Assembly (NCBI GenBank): GCA_004835665.1
Contig: RBKR01000003.1
Span: 992,001 to 1,056,000, forward strand
Direction of reading: 5' to 3'
Length of the DNA stretch: 64,000 nucleotides
Source of the DNA: Phoma sp. XZ068
Taxonomy: Eukaryota; Ascomycota; Dothideomycetes; Pleosporales; Didymellaceae
Shown: one piece after another, positions 19,960-31,345 of the stretch
Position numbering within the stretch: the stretch's first letter is position 1
How the letters are laid out: every line of letters begins with the position of its first letter
Notes under the pieces: generated by a model
What the model saw: only the letters and a program-made list of their open reading frames with translations
The model's database searches: none
Told to the model about the DNA's origin: nothing
Program-made: the position numbers and the translations under genes

Positions 19960-22773
19960 CGGTGAAGGTCGAAGGGCTAGAAGAGGATTTGTAGGGTTCG
20001 CCCATGCGACTGAGCAATGCGCAGTAGAAGGGGTTGGTTGCGGTGTCTCGTCCAGGTGATGGGCGGTAGACAAAGGTAAGGTAAAGTAGCAGGAGGGCAA
20101 AGGTCCACAAGGGTGCAGATCATTCATTATGCCAGCGCGGCTGTTGGTGGTATGACGGGTGGTGATCAGGGCGATCGTGAATCCGAGGTGCACAAAACAG
20201 CGGACCATGCGTAAGTTGATATACACATGGTGCTTGCGATCGGGGGATGCAAACGTGTGGGCCATTCACAGTCGACGGAAGGCGCGGCCTTAGGAGCTCA
20301 GCTGATTGGCACTCAGCCCCCTGCAGTCTCCCGGCCGCTGGGTGCGCAGTTTCTGCCTGCGGAGCTTTGGGAAAGAACACCCTGGTGCGATCCCAAACAA
20401 AAGGCGCGATCCGGCCAGAAAGTCCCCACCGTTGTGAGATAGCGTTGGCTGACCTATCGGCCGATGTGTCCGCTCTGCTGCATGCTGTGCTGAGGCTCGG
20501 GTGCAGATACAAAGGCTTACGCACGCCAGCTGTGAGCCCTCAGACACCGGTCTGCTGTGAAGTGTTTCTGATGACTCCGCATCCAGCACAGCCGCCGCTT
20601 GGGTTTGCTGGGCAGCGACACACTTGCTTGCGAGTATTATAGCCGCAGTGACCCGAGGGCGCCCTTAAACGCCTGGGCTGCTTCAGATTAGGCGTTGCCC
20701 AAGCCTGCCAACGCGTCCTCGCAAACCCTTCAACTTCCGGTCACCGAACGGCCCATTTCCTCAGCAACCACGACGCCCCCTTACACTGACTGCACACTAC
20801 AGACGCATGCCAGACCCCGCGAAGGTTTGCTGGTCTGTTTGCGGGCCCGTGACCCGCAGCAGCTGTTTGCTGTCTTGACGGACCGAGCCGCTGGGATTGA
20901 GTGTTCGGCCAGTCTAGAACCCAAGACACAGACCCAATGTCCACTGCGACACCAACGATGAGCCAACGCCGGTGTAGGAAATCACTTCTGGTCAGCTGAA
21001 GAGCGAGCACCAGCTGGTGTCGAATACCTGGAATTCACATCTTTGGACATGCCATCATTGACTGGAATTTCGGTACCAGGAAAGACAGAATGTTTTCGTG
21101 GTCAAGACCTCTCCTCTGCTCGGACGTTGCCACCGACAGCATCTCCGAACTCCAACTGCTCCAAACCCCAGCCTCTTCCCCCTAATCTTCGGTCCTCCCT
21201 CGGTCCTGCATTAGAATGCATCAAGCATAGATAAAAACACTTCCGTTGGGGCGTAGAGAGTAGTGAACGACTGGAAGGTTGTACATACATCACGCGGTGG
21301 CTCGTACCCTGTGGCGGCGTCTGGACCAGCGCCTTAGGCCTGGTGCTGCTGACGGGGAAATTACATCCATCTTACAGTCAGTGACGATAGCCGTTGACTG
21401 CTTCATTGGAGAGGTAAAGTGCCTAGATCAAAGCTTGACACTTGACAATGCATAGAGAACTTCAACTTGGAGTCGTTGCCACACGGACCGGGGGTGGTTT
21501 CCCCTCCCACGCCTAATCTGCACGCAAATCCGCGTTTTCAAGGAGCGCCGTCCAGCCCTCTGCACGGCGATCGTGTGATTCACGGTTCTGATGCATCAAG
21601 CCCACATAAATTTACGTGTCAAAGCTCACTTGACAACTCTTAGACGGTTACGTTACTTCGAAACAGAAAACAGTCGTCTGCTCTGCGATTCAATTCCGGA
21701 ATCAGCCTCGCGCCGGGTCAAGTAAGTGTACCAAAGGCTCAACAAAACTCGTCACGATTCCCTTTGTCAAGGAAAGGGTCGGCCAGCTGCCCCAACACTA
21801 CATAACGACTCAATGAGACCTACTCTCCGCTGCAATGGTAGCCACGGGTTAACAAGCAGTTAGCGGACGTATGTTCAGAAGCGGCAGACCTGTGAAGTGA
21901 GAACCACTCAGCATATCGTACCTACAAGTGGCGAATATGGGGTGGTCCCGTGGAACCCAGGTCATGGACCTCGACTGGAGTGCAAACCTCGGAAGTGCCG
22001 GGCTTTGTGAGGTACATTTGTTTGATATGATTCTGCACATGAGCCTGGCAAGGCATATTCCATGATTGCTGCTAGTGCCATGGATTCTGTGTGGTCAGCA
22101 ACAAGCGGCTCATCGCGCGAGCAAACGGTTCTCACTCTTTCCCCCTTACATGTGCTCAGCAGGTTCGGCACTGATAGGAACAAAACGGCTTGTAGTAATT
22201 GATCTTCGTATCTCTCCTAGATGCATGGCAGTGGAATGTGATGGCCAGGTTCCTTCCTGATGGCACTAGCGTCAAGTCCCCGCGAGCTGAGCTCAGGTGG
22301 ACATCGAGCTGCGTTCGGTCGATCATGTGCACGGTGCATAAGTGCTCAACGGTTGGGTACTTGTACTTGACCTGAGCCTCTCCTATCGCTTTCCTATCTC
22401 CTCGAGCCGTCGCGTTGTTGTTGAGCAACCCTGGGCATCAGGCACAGGCACCCTGGGCCGTTGTACGTTGGGTATACTCCCAAGCATGCACAGTTGCTTG
22501 CATTCGGGCCTATGATCCGGTCAATCAGGTAAGAAACGGCCGCAGGCATCTTGATGGACAGTCACTGCACGGCTTGGTTGAGGGCGCGCACAGGCCTGTT
22601 TGGACGATTTTCATCCCATGTGAAGGATTGTGAGCTTTGCAGAATACGTCACTTATCGTGGGTTATCACAAAACCCAGCTTAGGTCCCGCCCCGCTCAAC
22701 GCTTGCTTGCTTGCCACACCCCTCCACCTCCGTTTTTCAAAAATCTCACCACCCCATCTTACGCGCCGCCAAC
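19960..22773. other. 2.8-kb gene-poor region before 6-phosphogluconolactonase
   Basis: No gene recognised. Between 20.2 and 21.0 kb the sequence is GC-rich with stacked ORFs on both strands, a composition effect. The last few hundred bases should contain the 6-phosphogluconolactonase promoter. Confidence 0.4.
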
Positions 22774-23562
22774 ATGGGAAAGCCACCGAATCTTTACGCC
22801 TTCAAAAACGTCGACGAGCTCGCTCCCAGCCTGCGCGCATACGTGCTGGACGCGCAAAACACCGCCATCGACCGCCACAATGTATTTCGCGTCGCAGTCT
22901 CGGGAGGCTCTCTACCAAAGACCCTTGCGCAAGCACTGTTGAGGGAGACAAACGGCGAGGGCAAGCCTCAGTTTGACAAGTGGGAAATCTTCTATGCCGA
23001 CGAGCGCGCCGTGCCCCTCGACCACGAAGACAGCAACCACCGGCTTGTCAAGGAAGAGCTCCTGGACAAGATCCCCACCGAGCTGGGCACACCCAAGGTC
23101 TATCCTATCGACACCAAGTACCTGGACGACGTTCAAGAACTAGCCGACCAGTACGAGAAGACACTTGTCAGCGTTTTTGCTGCACGGGACAGCGTCAAGC
23201 TCCCTCTCTTCGATCTGCTTCTGCTCGGCTGCGGGCCGGACGGCCACACCTGCAGCTTATTCCCTGGCTCTGATCTCCTGCGAGAGGAGGACGCTTGGGT
23301 TCTGTACATCTCCGATTCTCCGAAGCCCCCGCCCAAACGCATCACCATCTCCCTTCCCGTTGCGCAAGCAGGTCTCAAGATCGCCTTCGTAGCAACAGGT
23401 GCCGGGAAGAAGGACATTATGAAACAAATCTTTGACTCTGACGAGGGACACCAGCTGCCGTGCGGGTTGGTCAACCATAAGGGTGAAGGGCGAGTCAGCT
23501 GGTTCGTTGACTACCCCGCCATTGAGGGTGTTGCGTTCCCGGCTCGCCGTGGTAGCCTCTAG
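22774..23562 (+). CDS. 6-phosphogluconolactonase
   Basis: Single exon, 262 aa, matching the usual 250-270. The enzyme hydrolyses 6-phosphoglucono-1,5-lactone to 6-phosphogluconate, the second step of the oxidative pentose phosphate pathway in the cytosol. Signatures are VAVSGGSLPKTLA (residues 41-53), FYADERAVPLDHEDSNH (73-89) and LLLLGCGPDGHTCSLFPGS (148-166, family GxGxDGHxxSLFP), then ISLPVAQAGLKIAFVATGAGK. The start at MGKPPNLYAF was chosen over an in-frame Met 21 codons upstream because of the AACATGG context and the family's usual N-terminus. Homologues in yeast are the SOL proteins. Flanked upstream by 2.8 kb without genes. Confidence 0.95.
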   Translation: MGKPPNLYAFKNVDELAPSLRAYVLDAQNTAIDRHNVFRVAVSGGSLPKTLAQALLRETNGEGKPQFDKWEIFYADERAVPLDHEDSNHRLVKEELLDKIPTELGTPKVYPIDTKYLDDVQELADQYEKTLVSVFAARDSVKLPLFDLLLLGCGPDGHTCSLFPGSDLLREEDAWVLYISDSPKPPPKRITISLPVAQAGLKIAFVATGAGKKDIMKQIFDSDEGHQLPCGLVNHKGEGRVSWFVDYPAIEGVAFPARRGSL

Positions 23563-24011
23563 GTTGCAAAGTGCGTCAGTCGTGTATGTCACTTCGTTGG
23601 GTCGCTTGGATCGAGATAGGAAAGTCGTTCACTTTGCATGCTGTGGGCCTACGATTAGGTACTTTCAGAGCTTTCGTTTGTGCTTTCGCGATGAAGACCC
23701 ACCACAGGGTGGAATGGTCACATCTCGAAGTAAGCATTGGGCCACTCGCTCACAGGTTAGACACGCATAGATTACGAAATCTCACATCCAGAACAATTTC
23801 CATCTATACATTTACACAGGTCATCGGTGGTGCTGAAGCGCAATACCGTGAAACGTCCGTGCATTGTGATGAATAAGCCCGCATAGCAACGCCAGTGACG
23901 CGCTTTGTTGGTCTCACCTCATGCGCCAACCCATGAAGCCGCTCAGCCACTACAACCCCTTCGGGCATTGATCTATACCTTTTTCAGCACCCTTGGCTCA
24001 TAACAGACGCG
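23563..24011. other. Gap between 6-phosphogluconolactonase and the next gene
   Basis: No gene recognised; expected 3' UTR and promoter sequence. Confidence 0.4.
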
Positions 24012-25604
24012 ATGGATCAACATCACAGCGACTCAATTATCGCGATCTCACCCACATCAAGCCAGAGCAGCGCCAGAACAAACAGGCGCAGTCTTCTACC
24101 TCAACCTGGAACACCCAAAGCTACTGCCCGCTCTTTCACAATCCCAGATGCCCCAATGGATCGTGCAGCTAGCAGCCAGCCCAGCATAAGTGCAGCGGAA
24201 ATTCCGAAGCCAGCTACTTCGTTACCTCTAGCTCGAGGCACCTCCGTTACCGGCTCAAGATTAGGACGACTTCGACCACGTTCAATGTACCAGACCGGAA
24301 CTACTCCAGCGGAAAAATTTACTGAGACTGAGAAACCAGCAGCAACACAGTCGATGCGGCCCCCAAGCATGATAAGTAAGCCTTCAGCAGCACCATCCCT
24401 AGGTCTTGCGCGAACTCAATCCCTTCGAAGGCCAGCTCCTACAACGCAATCTGGTCCATCGACATCCACCGTGAACCACTCGCGTACTCAGTCTTCCAAC
24501 ATCGTGCCAATCGCTCGAAGCAATACAACTAGACCCAGGACCAATGCTGAAAGACCGAAGTCAATACACATCGCGTCTAGTACTGCTGCTCAAGCCAACA
24601 CTAAATCGATACAGCCAGAGCCTGCAATTACAAGGACATCAACCCATCTTGCCGGATTGAGCCGGTCCGGAAGTGTGAAGACAACATCAAATGTAACAAG
24701 TGGTATTATGCAACCCAGGGCAGCAACAAAACCTGCAGAGTCTGCCCCTGCGCAGACGAGACTTAAGGAACCAGTGAAGGAGGAACCTAAGAAAGCCGCC
24801 CGACCAGCATTCAGCACGTTACAGCAACATTTTACACCACGAAAGGCACCCAAGGCACCAACTGCTACATTCCTCCATCCAGCACCGGCTGCGACAAGTA
24901 ATAGCCTACCGCCAGAACTAGTGAGCCTGCAAATGGATCTCCTCCAGCTACACCTTCTACATGAGAGTGCTGCCGAAAACAGCAGGCACTGGGAGATGAG
25001 TGCCAAGCGTGAGCTGCGTCGAAAGTTCGAGGAGGTGGCTAGCACGTACCAGGTCATGCTAGAGCACGAGCGCTCCGGCCAAGAGCAGAAGAATCTCCAA
25101 GCTCTACTCGAATGGACTGGAGACAAAGCATCTACCAGCGTGGTCGAACATATCCAGGTGCTTTCCGGGCCACTTCACGAACTTCCGTCCTTGGTTCAGA
25201 CTGGCGGGCGGTTCCAGCGCCATGGTGTTGCTTTCGCACAGTGGGTCTCCTGGGTAGAGGAAGTTCGAACTGCACGACAAAACAGAACCGAAGGTGCAGT
25301 AGGATCGATCGAAGGCCTTGGAGACGAGTGGAAAGCTGAGAATGCTGCTCTTATGCGCAAGTTAACTTCTTTCGCACGTGATTTAGGTGGTTTGTCTCAA
25401 CCTGCTGTAGGATCCAGTATCGCCTCTATCGTTGACTGCTGTGAGACATTGCTTGGGGGGCTTTTGGAGGAGCTTCGGGTCATGCAGACAATTGAGGCAG
25501 ATGTAGTGTCGAAAGAGAAGGAGTGGGTAGAGACTCGCCTACAAGGTATTGCAGCGGACATTGGTTCTTTCTTGGTTGACGAGGCTCCAGCCTGGCGAAT
25601 GTAA
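24012..25604 (+). CDS. Basic Ser/Thr/Pro-rich protein with a C-terminal coiled-coil domain
   Basis: Single exon, 530 aa. Residues 1-290 are disordered, rich in Ser, Thr, Pro, Arg and Ala, with repeated small basic motifs (LARTQSLRRPAP, SNTTRPRTNAERPK), a composition seen in microtubule- or cytoskeleton-binding regions. A conserved-looking join FSTLQQHFTPRKAPKAP is followed by a helical C-terminal half: LPPELVSLQMDLLQLHLLHE, then KRELRRKFEEVASTY and an EKEWVETRL tail. I recognise this layout from uncharacterised filamentous-fungal proteins but cannot name it with certainty. A HAUS8/augmin-like spindle role would fit a basic N-terminus plus coiled coil, but that is speculation. The long open frame and protein-like C-terminus make the gene itself secure. 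Confidence 0.75.
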   Translation: MDQHHSDSIIAISPTSSQSSARTNRRSLLPQPGTPKATARSFTIPDAPMDRAASSQPSISAAEIPKPATSLPLARGTSVTGSRLGRLRPRSMYQTGTTPAEKFTETEKPAATQSMRPPSMISKPSAAPSLGLARTQSLRRPAPTTQSGPSTSTVNHSRTQSSNIVPIARSNTTRPRTNAERPKSIHIASSTAAQANTKSIQPEPAITRTSTHLAGLSRSGSVKTTSNVTSGIMQPRAATKPAESAPAQTRLKEPVKEEPKKAARPAFSTLQQHFTPRKAPKAPTATFLHPAPAATSNSLPPELVSLQMDLLQLHLLHESAAENSRHWEMSAKRELRRKFEEVASTYQVMLEHERSGQEQKNLQALLEWTGDKASTSVVEHIQVLSGPLHELPSLVQTGGRFQRHGVAFAQWVSWVEEVRTARQNRTEGAVGSIEGLGDEWKAENAALMRKLTSFARDLGGLSQPAVGSSIASIVDCCETLLGGLLEELRVMQTIEADVVSKEKEWVETRLQGIAADIGSFLVDEAPAWRM

Positions 25605-25961
25605 ACAGGCCTGCTCTTGAGTATGATCTTCTAGTTGAGGTGTGAGATTTAGAACTTATTACCAGCAAAAATAATCCGGATCCATCTCAGCCAGCTGTGG
25701 CCAGCGTATGCTTAGCGAAAGGTTATCTCTTTCACTTTGGGTCACTGTCTCAAGCATCGTGGTAAATGTAAAGGTGCATACGTCACGCACATTACTCAAG
25801 TTGCTCTCCGCACCTGCCTCTGCTAAATAACAAACGCACTTGCTCTCACTTCTCCTCAGCACAACCACTTCCACCTTCGCCCAGTCTCGAGACCGAACAC
25901 TTCTACTACAGCACCACCAGAGCACAGCGAGTACTGATATCACAAACTCTACCCGACAATC
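25605..25961. other. Gap upstream of the five-exon gene
   Basis: Pyrimidine-rich sequence with CAACCA/CACCA words typical of fungal 5' UTRs runs up to the start codon at 25962. No separate gene. Confidence 0.35.
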
Positions 25962-27769
25962 ATGCCGAAACTTGAGGAATTGCTGCAGCCTCACAGCATT
26001 GAAGCCGTTTGCGCAGCCGACCGCACTGCCGGCAAGAGCTATATCCTCATCGACCTTGGACGCGATTCCAAAGGCCATGCAGTCCCGTCGCTCGAGCGAC
26101 TGAAGCGCAAGGTCAACAAGTGCATCGCCAATGACAAGAAGCTAGTGTTCGCAGTGACGAAGCTTTACATCGTGGGTCACTGGAACGCTGTAGAGCTGGG
26201 TGAGGAGCAAAATGAGGTGAGTTGGACTTGCTCTTCCAGAGCCAAGGGATTTTGTGCTGAGGTATACTACAGCGAGAGAAGACACTTGCTGAAGCGCAAG
26301 AATGGAAAGATGGCGTTGACACAATCCGCATGCTGATTGCTACCATGGGCAACCTGAAGGAGCTAGTGTGAGTATATTGTAATGTCTCCTTGAGCTAAAC
26401 CGAGTGCTAATCTATTGCGTATAGCTGGACATGCGGGTTACCATTCATGGCCTCTGTCTTCAACGAGCTTCCTACCAAGCTGACAAAGTTGGTATTGGAT
26501 CTTGGAAATCATGTGCGTGTTGTGGACAACATCGTCAGCTTAACGAAGTTGCACATCAGGTCCGAGGACATGCAGCCACTGCTGAAACAAACAAGGCTGG
26601 TTGAACTTCGCCTATTACGTCTGAAAGACTCCTTACAGTTCATCGCCTGGAAGGCAGTCTACCTGAACCAACTTCCGGGAGGTATGCGAGTCCTAGAGCT
26701 GCAGATGGACGATATGCCGATTATTCGTTGCAACGACAATAACAACAAATGGCACAAGGCTTTGGATGTGCGCGGTTTGACGGTGGCGCAACCCGGGTTG
26801 CTCGAGAAGCCGTACAAGTAAGTCTAGCGCACTGAGATCAAGAACGTAATGCTAACAGCCTTACAGGGGCCGAGATGGCAAGGGCGGTCTTCATTGGAGT
26901 TTTGGATATGGTGAATATCTGGACGGCGGCTGCATCCGCAAGGCGAGGATTGCGGCTGGCGTGGAAGAAGCAATGCCTCTTCCTCTGCAGTAAGTCTTCA
27001 GACCCATTTGTCTCAAGGTGACCGCTGACTAGACTGTGACAGGTGCCTCATGCTCGATGGTTTCGTCGTTGACCACCTCCCATTTGAGCACGAACTTACG
27101 GATATCGTCCTGCTCGCTTGTGGAGAAAAATGCATTGATGCCGGCATGCGAGCTCCCAAGACTCAAGCTGAACCATACAACGCCTGGAGTAAGAAGGTGA
27201 ATAACGCTGCCTGTCGCATACTCATACAATGGCCCAACTGGACAGGCATTTTCGATACCGAAGGCGATCAGCGCGACACACACGGCGATGTCGTGTCTCA
27301 AGAGGCTGGCCTATCGACGCCTTATGCGGAGTACGCACCACTAACACAGCCACAACTGCCGCTCACGGAGAAGACACTCAACATGAAGGATGTCGGCGAC
27401 ACGCTCAACAACATCACGAAAGCTGGCTACTTCAATATAGCCCTGCCACGTCAGCCTTTATCAACATCTGATACACCTCTCGGTGCTGTGTCCAACCTCT
27501 CTGAACGTGGCTCTGAGGTTCCGACTCCAACTGAGCTCTCTACGGCAACAATCGACGAGATTCCTCCTATTGACAGCTCAATTACTTCCGGATCAGAATC
27601 TGTAACCAGCTCTTACATCCTGCACGCCAACGGTGCTACAGACTCCACGCCGGACATCTTACCATTCTCAACGAACTGCAACAGCAGTTTCGAGAATGAC
27701 GGTCCACCTCGCGGTCATAAGGTAAGGAAGTCTTTGTCTGACAACTACTGGGTACTTGGTCCTTCTTGA
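25962..27769 (+). CDS. Unrecognised 530-residue protein, five exons
   Basis: Exons 25962-26216, 26273-26367, 26425-26817, 26867-26989 and 27043-27769; all introns are 49-57 bp with GTGAGT/GTAAGT donors, and the joined length is a multiple of three. The start has a good context (ACAATCATGC). The first 90 residues (MPKLEELLQPHSIEAVCAAD) are followed by a leucine-rich segment, LPTKLTKLVLDLGNHVRVV...LTKLHIRSEDMQPLLKQ...LRLLRLKDSL...LPGGMRVLELQMDDM, reminiscent of an irregular leucine-rich-repeat solenoid. A Trp/Gly-rich piece (GGLHWSFGYGEYLDGG) and CLMLDGFVVDHLPFEH come next; the last ~170 residues are disordered. No F-box or enzyme motif seen. A leucine-rich adaptor role is inference. The exon structure is strongly supported. 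Confidence 0.75.
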
Positions 27770-27992
27770 TTACGTTGTACTCGGCAATCCATAGCGGGCT
27801 GACATAAAGAATGAGGAGGTATGGACATGTGATGCTAGTCAGGTAGCTCGTCCGTTCTAGACAACTCGATTTCCAATTCAAGATTGTATAGACCACTGCT
27901 CATGCTGATGATTGTAATGGTGATGATAAATTCCGTGATTTGTCTTCGAATGTATCGTAGTGCTCGGATACCAGTCCAGTCACTCCCATGAA

Positions 27993-29180
27993 CTAGACGC
28001 GGGACTTGTACGTTTCCGCATTCCTAGGTATGCCAACGGCGTTGAGTATGGAGTCGAGCTTGCCTCGTTGCGAGCGCAACAGATCCCATTCCTCTTGATG
28101 CTTGACCATCATTGTGCCTCCTAATGTAGTGCCATTTAGAGCAACAAAGCCAATCTCGCTGCCATCGGGGCGCTGGAGCATCGTCCCTTCAGATCGTCTA
28201 GGTAGGACAACCATGCCTTCTGTAGTCATCGCCAGGTTGTAGCTTATAGGTGAATCACCTCCTTCGGTAGGGTGCAGTGCAAACTCGTTTGGATTCTGGG
28301 CTATGAAGTCATCGACAGTATCTTTCGCTAGAGTGTACAGCTCGTTGTACATGCTGGCGAGTTGTTGCCCGGTCGGCTCGGAGTCGAACTTTCGGCCGAA
28401 ATGCGCAAACGGGATGTTTGCGCTCTGCAAGGATCTTGAATGTGCACCTATTGTTTGTATCAGCCGGCACATCCCCTAGCCGCCAACGCGTTCCCCTTGT
28501 AAAACTTACCCGTGCCTGTGCGCTCTTCGCCCGACAAGATCAAGTCGATCAGCAGATCCCACCCGTTCGCCGCCTCGCTGTCGCGCATATGCTCGACAGG
28601 CAGGAATTGTATGTGTCTATGCGGTTGACTTGCGCCGCTGTGTTCGCCAGAGTTGAAAAACGCAAACAATCGCTTTTGCTTGCTGGCTTCTGTTGCGCCC
28701 TCGCCCCAGGCTTTCAAGCAGGCGTATGTCGCCTCCAGATCATCTTGTTCCAAAATGTGTGTTTGCTGCTTGTTTGCTTTTGTTGCGAGGATGAAGTGTT
28801 CAGAGATTATGGGAAACTTGTTCAGCACGAGGAGGTGTGTTGGTGCGGTGGTGGGTATGTCTATGATGTGTAGGTCGGGCGCGGGGTTCTCGAAGGGGTC
28901 GAAGTGTTTCTTAGGTGGTGAGGTGGGCGCTTCGAGTTTGGGAATGGGTTTCTTTGCGAGAGAGGGGCAGAACCGTAGTTGGAACTGTGAGATTGTTAGT
29001 GCGGGTGAAGGCGCATGTTGCTATCGTCCAGGTACTTGCTGGAATGCCTGCAGAAGTGCGAATGATTGAGAGCTCGGTTGGTGAGAATAAGAGGCTTGAA
29101 GTAGCCTTCGCTGTCTTGAATTTCGCCTTTACCAAGCTTGGTAGAGGTTCTGTGAGGCCTAGTAACATCTTCTGGAACAT
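27993..29180 (-). CDS. Diadenosine tetraphosphate (Ap4A) phosphorylase / ATP adenylyltransferase, Apa1/Apa2 type
   Basis: Minus strand, exons 29180-29040, 28984-28510 and 28447-27993, predicted 356 aa (yeast enzymes are about 320). It phosphorolyses Ap4A to ADP and ATP and can act as an ADP-sulfurylase; cytosolic or nuclear. The HIT-superfamily catalytic triad is GASQPHRHIQFLPVE (HxHxQ), preceded by FAFFNSGEHSGAS. Also typical are the SPTELSIIRTSAGIPFQLRF start, HLLVLNKFPIISEHFILAT, and YNLAMTTEGMVVLPRR near the C-terminus. Intron 2 (28448-28509) is GTAAGT-AG. Intron 1 (28985-29039) only keeps frame with a GC donor (GCAAGT...CACAG). An alternative start, MLLGL, lies four codons downstream. 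Tail-to-tail with the gene ending at 27769. Confidence 0.93.
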
Positions 29181-29803
29181 GTAATGGTACAATGAGAAGA
29201 GACAACAGTGACGCAAGCCTCGAAGCTCGGAACGCAGGGTAGGAAGCATGGGCCACCCGCTCATGCAGCTCTCCGCGACCTCACCCCTCAGTCTTATCCC
29301 ATCACCCACCGCAAAAGCCATGAAAGATTATCACACACACAGACTTCTCCGTTACTGAAAATTGCAAAATGGAATTGGAATCTAAGAGCCCCATACACCT
29401 AGAAACCATCACAGAATTACGAGAATGAGACCCTCCATGCCTTGCAGCTACGCCTATCTAAGTCCTGCAGTATGCAAGATATGGGTATGCAAAAGGAAAG
29501 AGCAGGATATGTGCCAAGAAAGTTGCCGTCGATACAGTTTCGATTAATGTACAGAAGCTTGATGAAAGACTCGGGGAAGGATGCCGAACGTCAAAAGGTA
29601 TTACCTGGAGAAGAGCAACGAACGCTGCCCAGACGGACCCGACAAAACGCCCCCAGCAGCATATGGTTTAGGATGCTTCAAAATGCCCAGTACAGATCCT
29701 GTTGCGTCTGCACTCGGTTGCTAGGACGAGTTTGATCGATTTCAGGGAATGCTAGAGGCCTCCAAGGGGGATGTGGTGCGCTCAAACAGCTCGCTCAAAT
29801 CAA
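29181..29803. other. Gap between Ap4A phosphorylase and Myb-like gene
   Basis: A 97-codon plus-strand ORF (29442-29735) has no domain and no splice support; not called. Contains the promoter of the phosphorylase and the 3' end of the Myb-like gene. Confidence 0.35.
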
Positions 29804-31345
29804 TCACGCCTTACTGAGTCGGCGAGATGAACGAATTGGAGCAGAGCGTGTGACTTCGACCCACTTCTTCTTTGCTGTAGCAGCACCAAACTTGTATGAT
29901 CCGCCAGTCGTGGCGATCGTGTCGACGATTTTCATCCATGGAACCTTGTCTGGCTTCTGTTTCGACAAGAGAGAGGGCTGTGTTACATCTAGCTTGTCAA
30001 ACTCTTCTTGCACGTATCGTTTAAGTAAGACAATCTGGATCGCGGTCAGCGTGAGAGTCGTCCAGCAGAGCGCGGCATACCTACATCAATCTCGGACCAC
30101 TTCGGGGCCCGAACACGGTGATTCCTTGGCTTGGTCAACGACCGATAGCGACCGCGAAGAGTTGATTCGGCGACCTTGCGACCGAGGGCTTTCCGAATGT
30201 CCTTGTATGTGTAGCCATCTTGCTTCATCTGAAGCAAGGTCTCATCGTCTTTCGTGCGTTGGGCTTTCTCATTGTCCGTGAGTGGCGTCATGAAGCGTGA
30301 CTGGAAGTGGTTCTGAGTAGGGACATCACTTTTATTGCTCCATTGGGCTTGTCGCTGCCTCGAGTTACGATCGGGAGATGCCAGAAAAGAGTTGGGCCGG
30401 GGGTCAAATGGCGGCTTGTCTGATTGCTGTTGCTGTGGGCTGTGAGCAGCCTCCTCGCCCATGCTACCAGAGGTGTACCACGGTGCCATACCCGGGCTTC
30501 TGCCCTGTGAGTGGCTGTATAGTTGCTCTGAGCCGAACATGGTCACGTCGTCACTCTGGTCGACCATGTTTCCCATATGGAAAGGTTCACCGGGTGTCGT
30601 GGGGTTTCCAAACGCGCTCTGTATGGCAGCGCTTCCTGACTGTTGTCGGATCACGGATCGTGGTGTGGGCGGTACAAGCCTGGGCGATAGCGAGATCTTC
30701 ATTGCACCAGGCGACATCGTGTAGCTCGTTGCGCCGCCGCCTAGATTCGGACTGCAATCTGGTCCAGGGCTATACGTGTGCTTCACGTCGCTGAAAGGGC
30801 TGACTGGCGAGAGCAACACGTCTGCGCTTGGACTGGGCATTGTGTTATCGTGATGGCTGTCCATCCCGCCAAGGGTCCAGAACGACGACCTGCCAAAGCC
30901 CATGGGCTTGTCCATCATATCCTGCAACGCATTGTGGCTGTAGAGTAAGCCGTGGTTGATGAGCATCGAGTTCTCCACCCCCGCGGTGACGAGCGGCTGG
31001 CCTTGCAGTCCTGTCCAGTCGCTGGAGGCCGGGAGCTGCGCCCAAGGTTGGTTCTGCGTAGACATCATGCTGCTTGGCATCGACGTTGTAGGCATTGGCC
31101 ACTGTGGTAGTCCGATATGGTTCTCCGCTGTGAAGGAGTTTTGCTACTCCAAAGTCAGTGCCTGCAAGCTCGCACTTGCCTAATATGCTCACCAGGAATG
31201 GCTGGGCCATTGATGCTTCTGTTGCCGGGTTCTCGTAGCCGCACGAAGGTGCAGAGTTGTCGAAGCTGTATGCGAACCGCGATCGAGGCTGCGGTGGTGA
31301 AATATACAGCCCGCTGGGGTCATAGTGCTCTTGTACTTGAGCCAT
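29804..31345 (-). CDS. Myb/SANT-like putative transcription factor
   Basis: Minus strand, exons 31345-31193, 31143-30085 and 30034-29804, predicted 480 aa; introns 31144-31192 (GTGAGC...GTAG) and 30035-30084 (GTAGGT...CCAG). The first ~320 residues are disordered, rich in Ser, Pro, Met and Gln (HSPQQQQSDKPPFDPRP), typical of activation regions. A helix-rich segment, AQRTKDDETLLQMKQDGYTYKDI...ALGRKVAESTLRGRYRSL, resembles one Myb/SANT repeat. A second spans the last intron: VRAPKWSEID joined to VLLKRYVQEEFDKLD, then VPWMKIVDTIATTGGSYKFG and KKKWVEV, with the spaced tryptophans of the fold. Tandem Myb-like repeats imply DNA binding; targets unknown. Family-level call is fairly sure. Confidence 0.8.

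Noticed and set aside
20227..21010. Stacked ORFs on both strands in GC-rich sequence
   Set aside because: Overlapping frames, no domain, no splice logic; GC-rich DNA has few chance stops.
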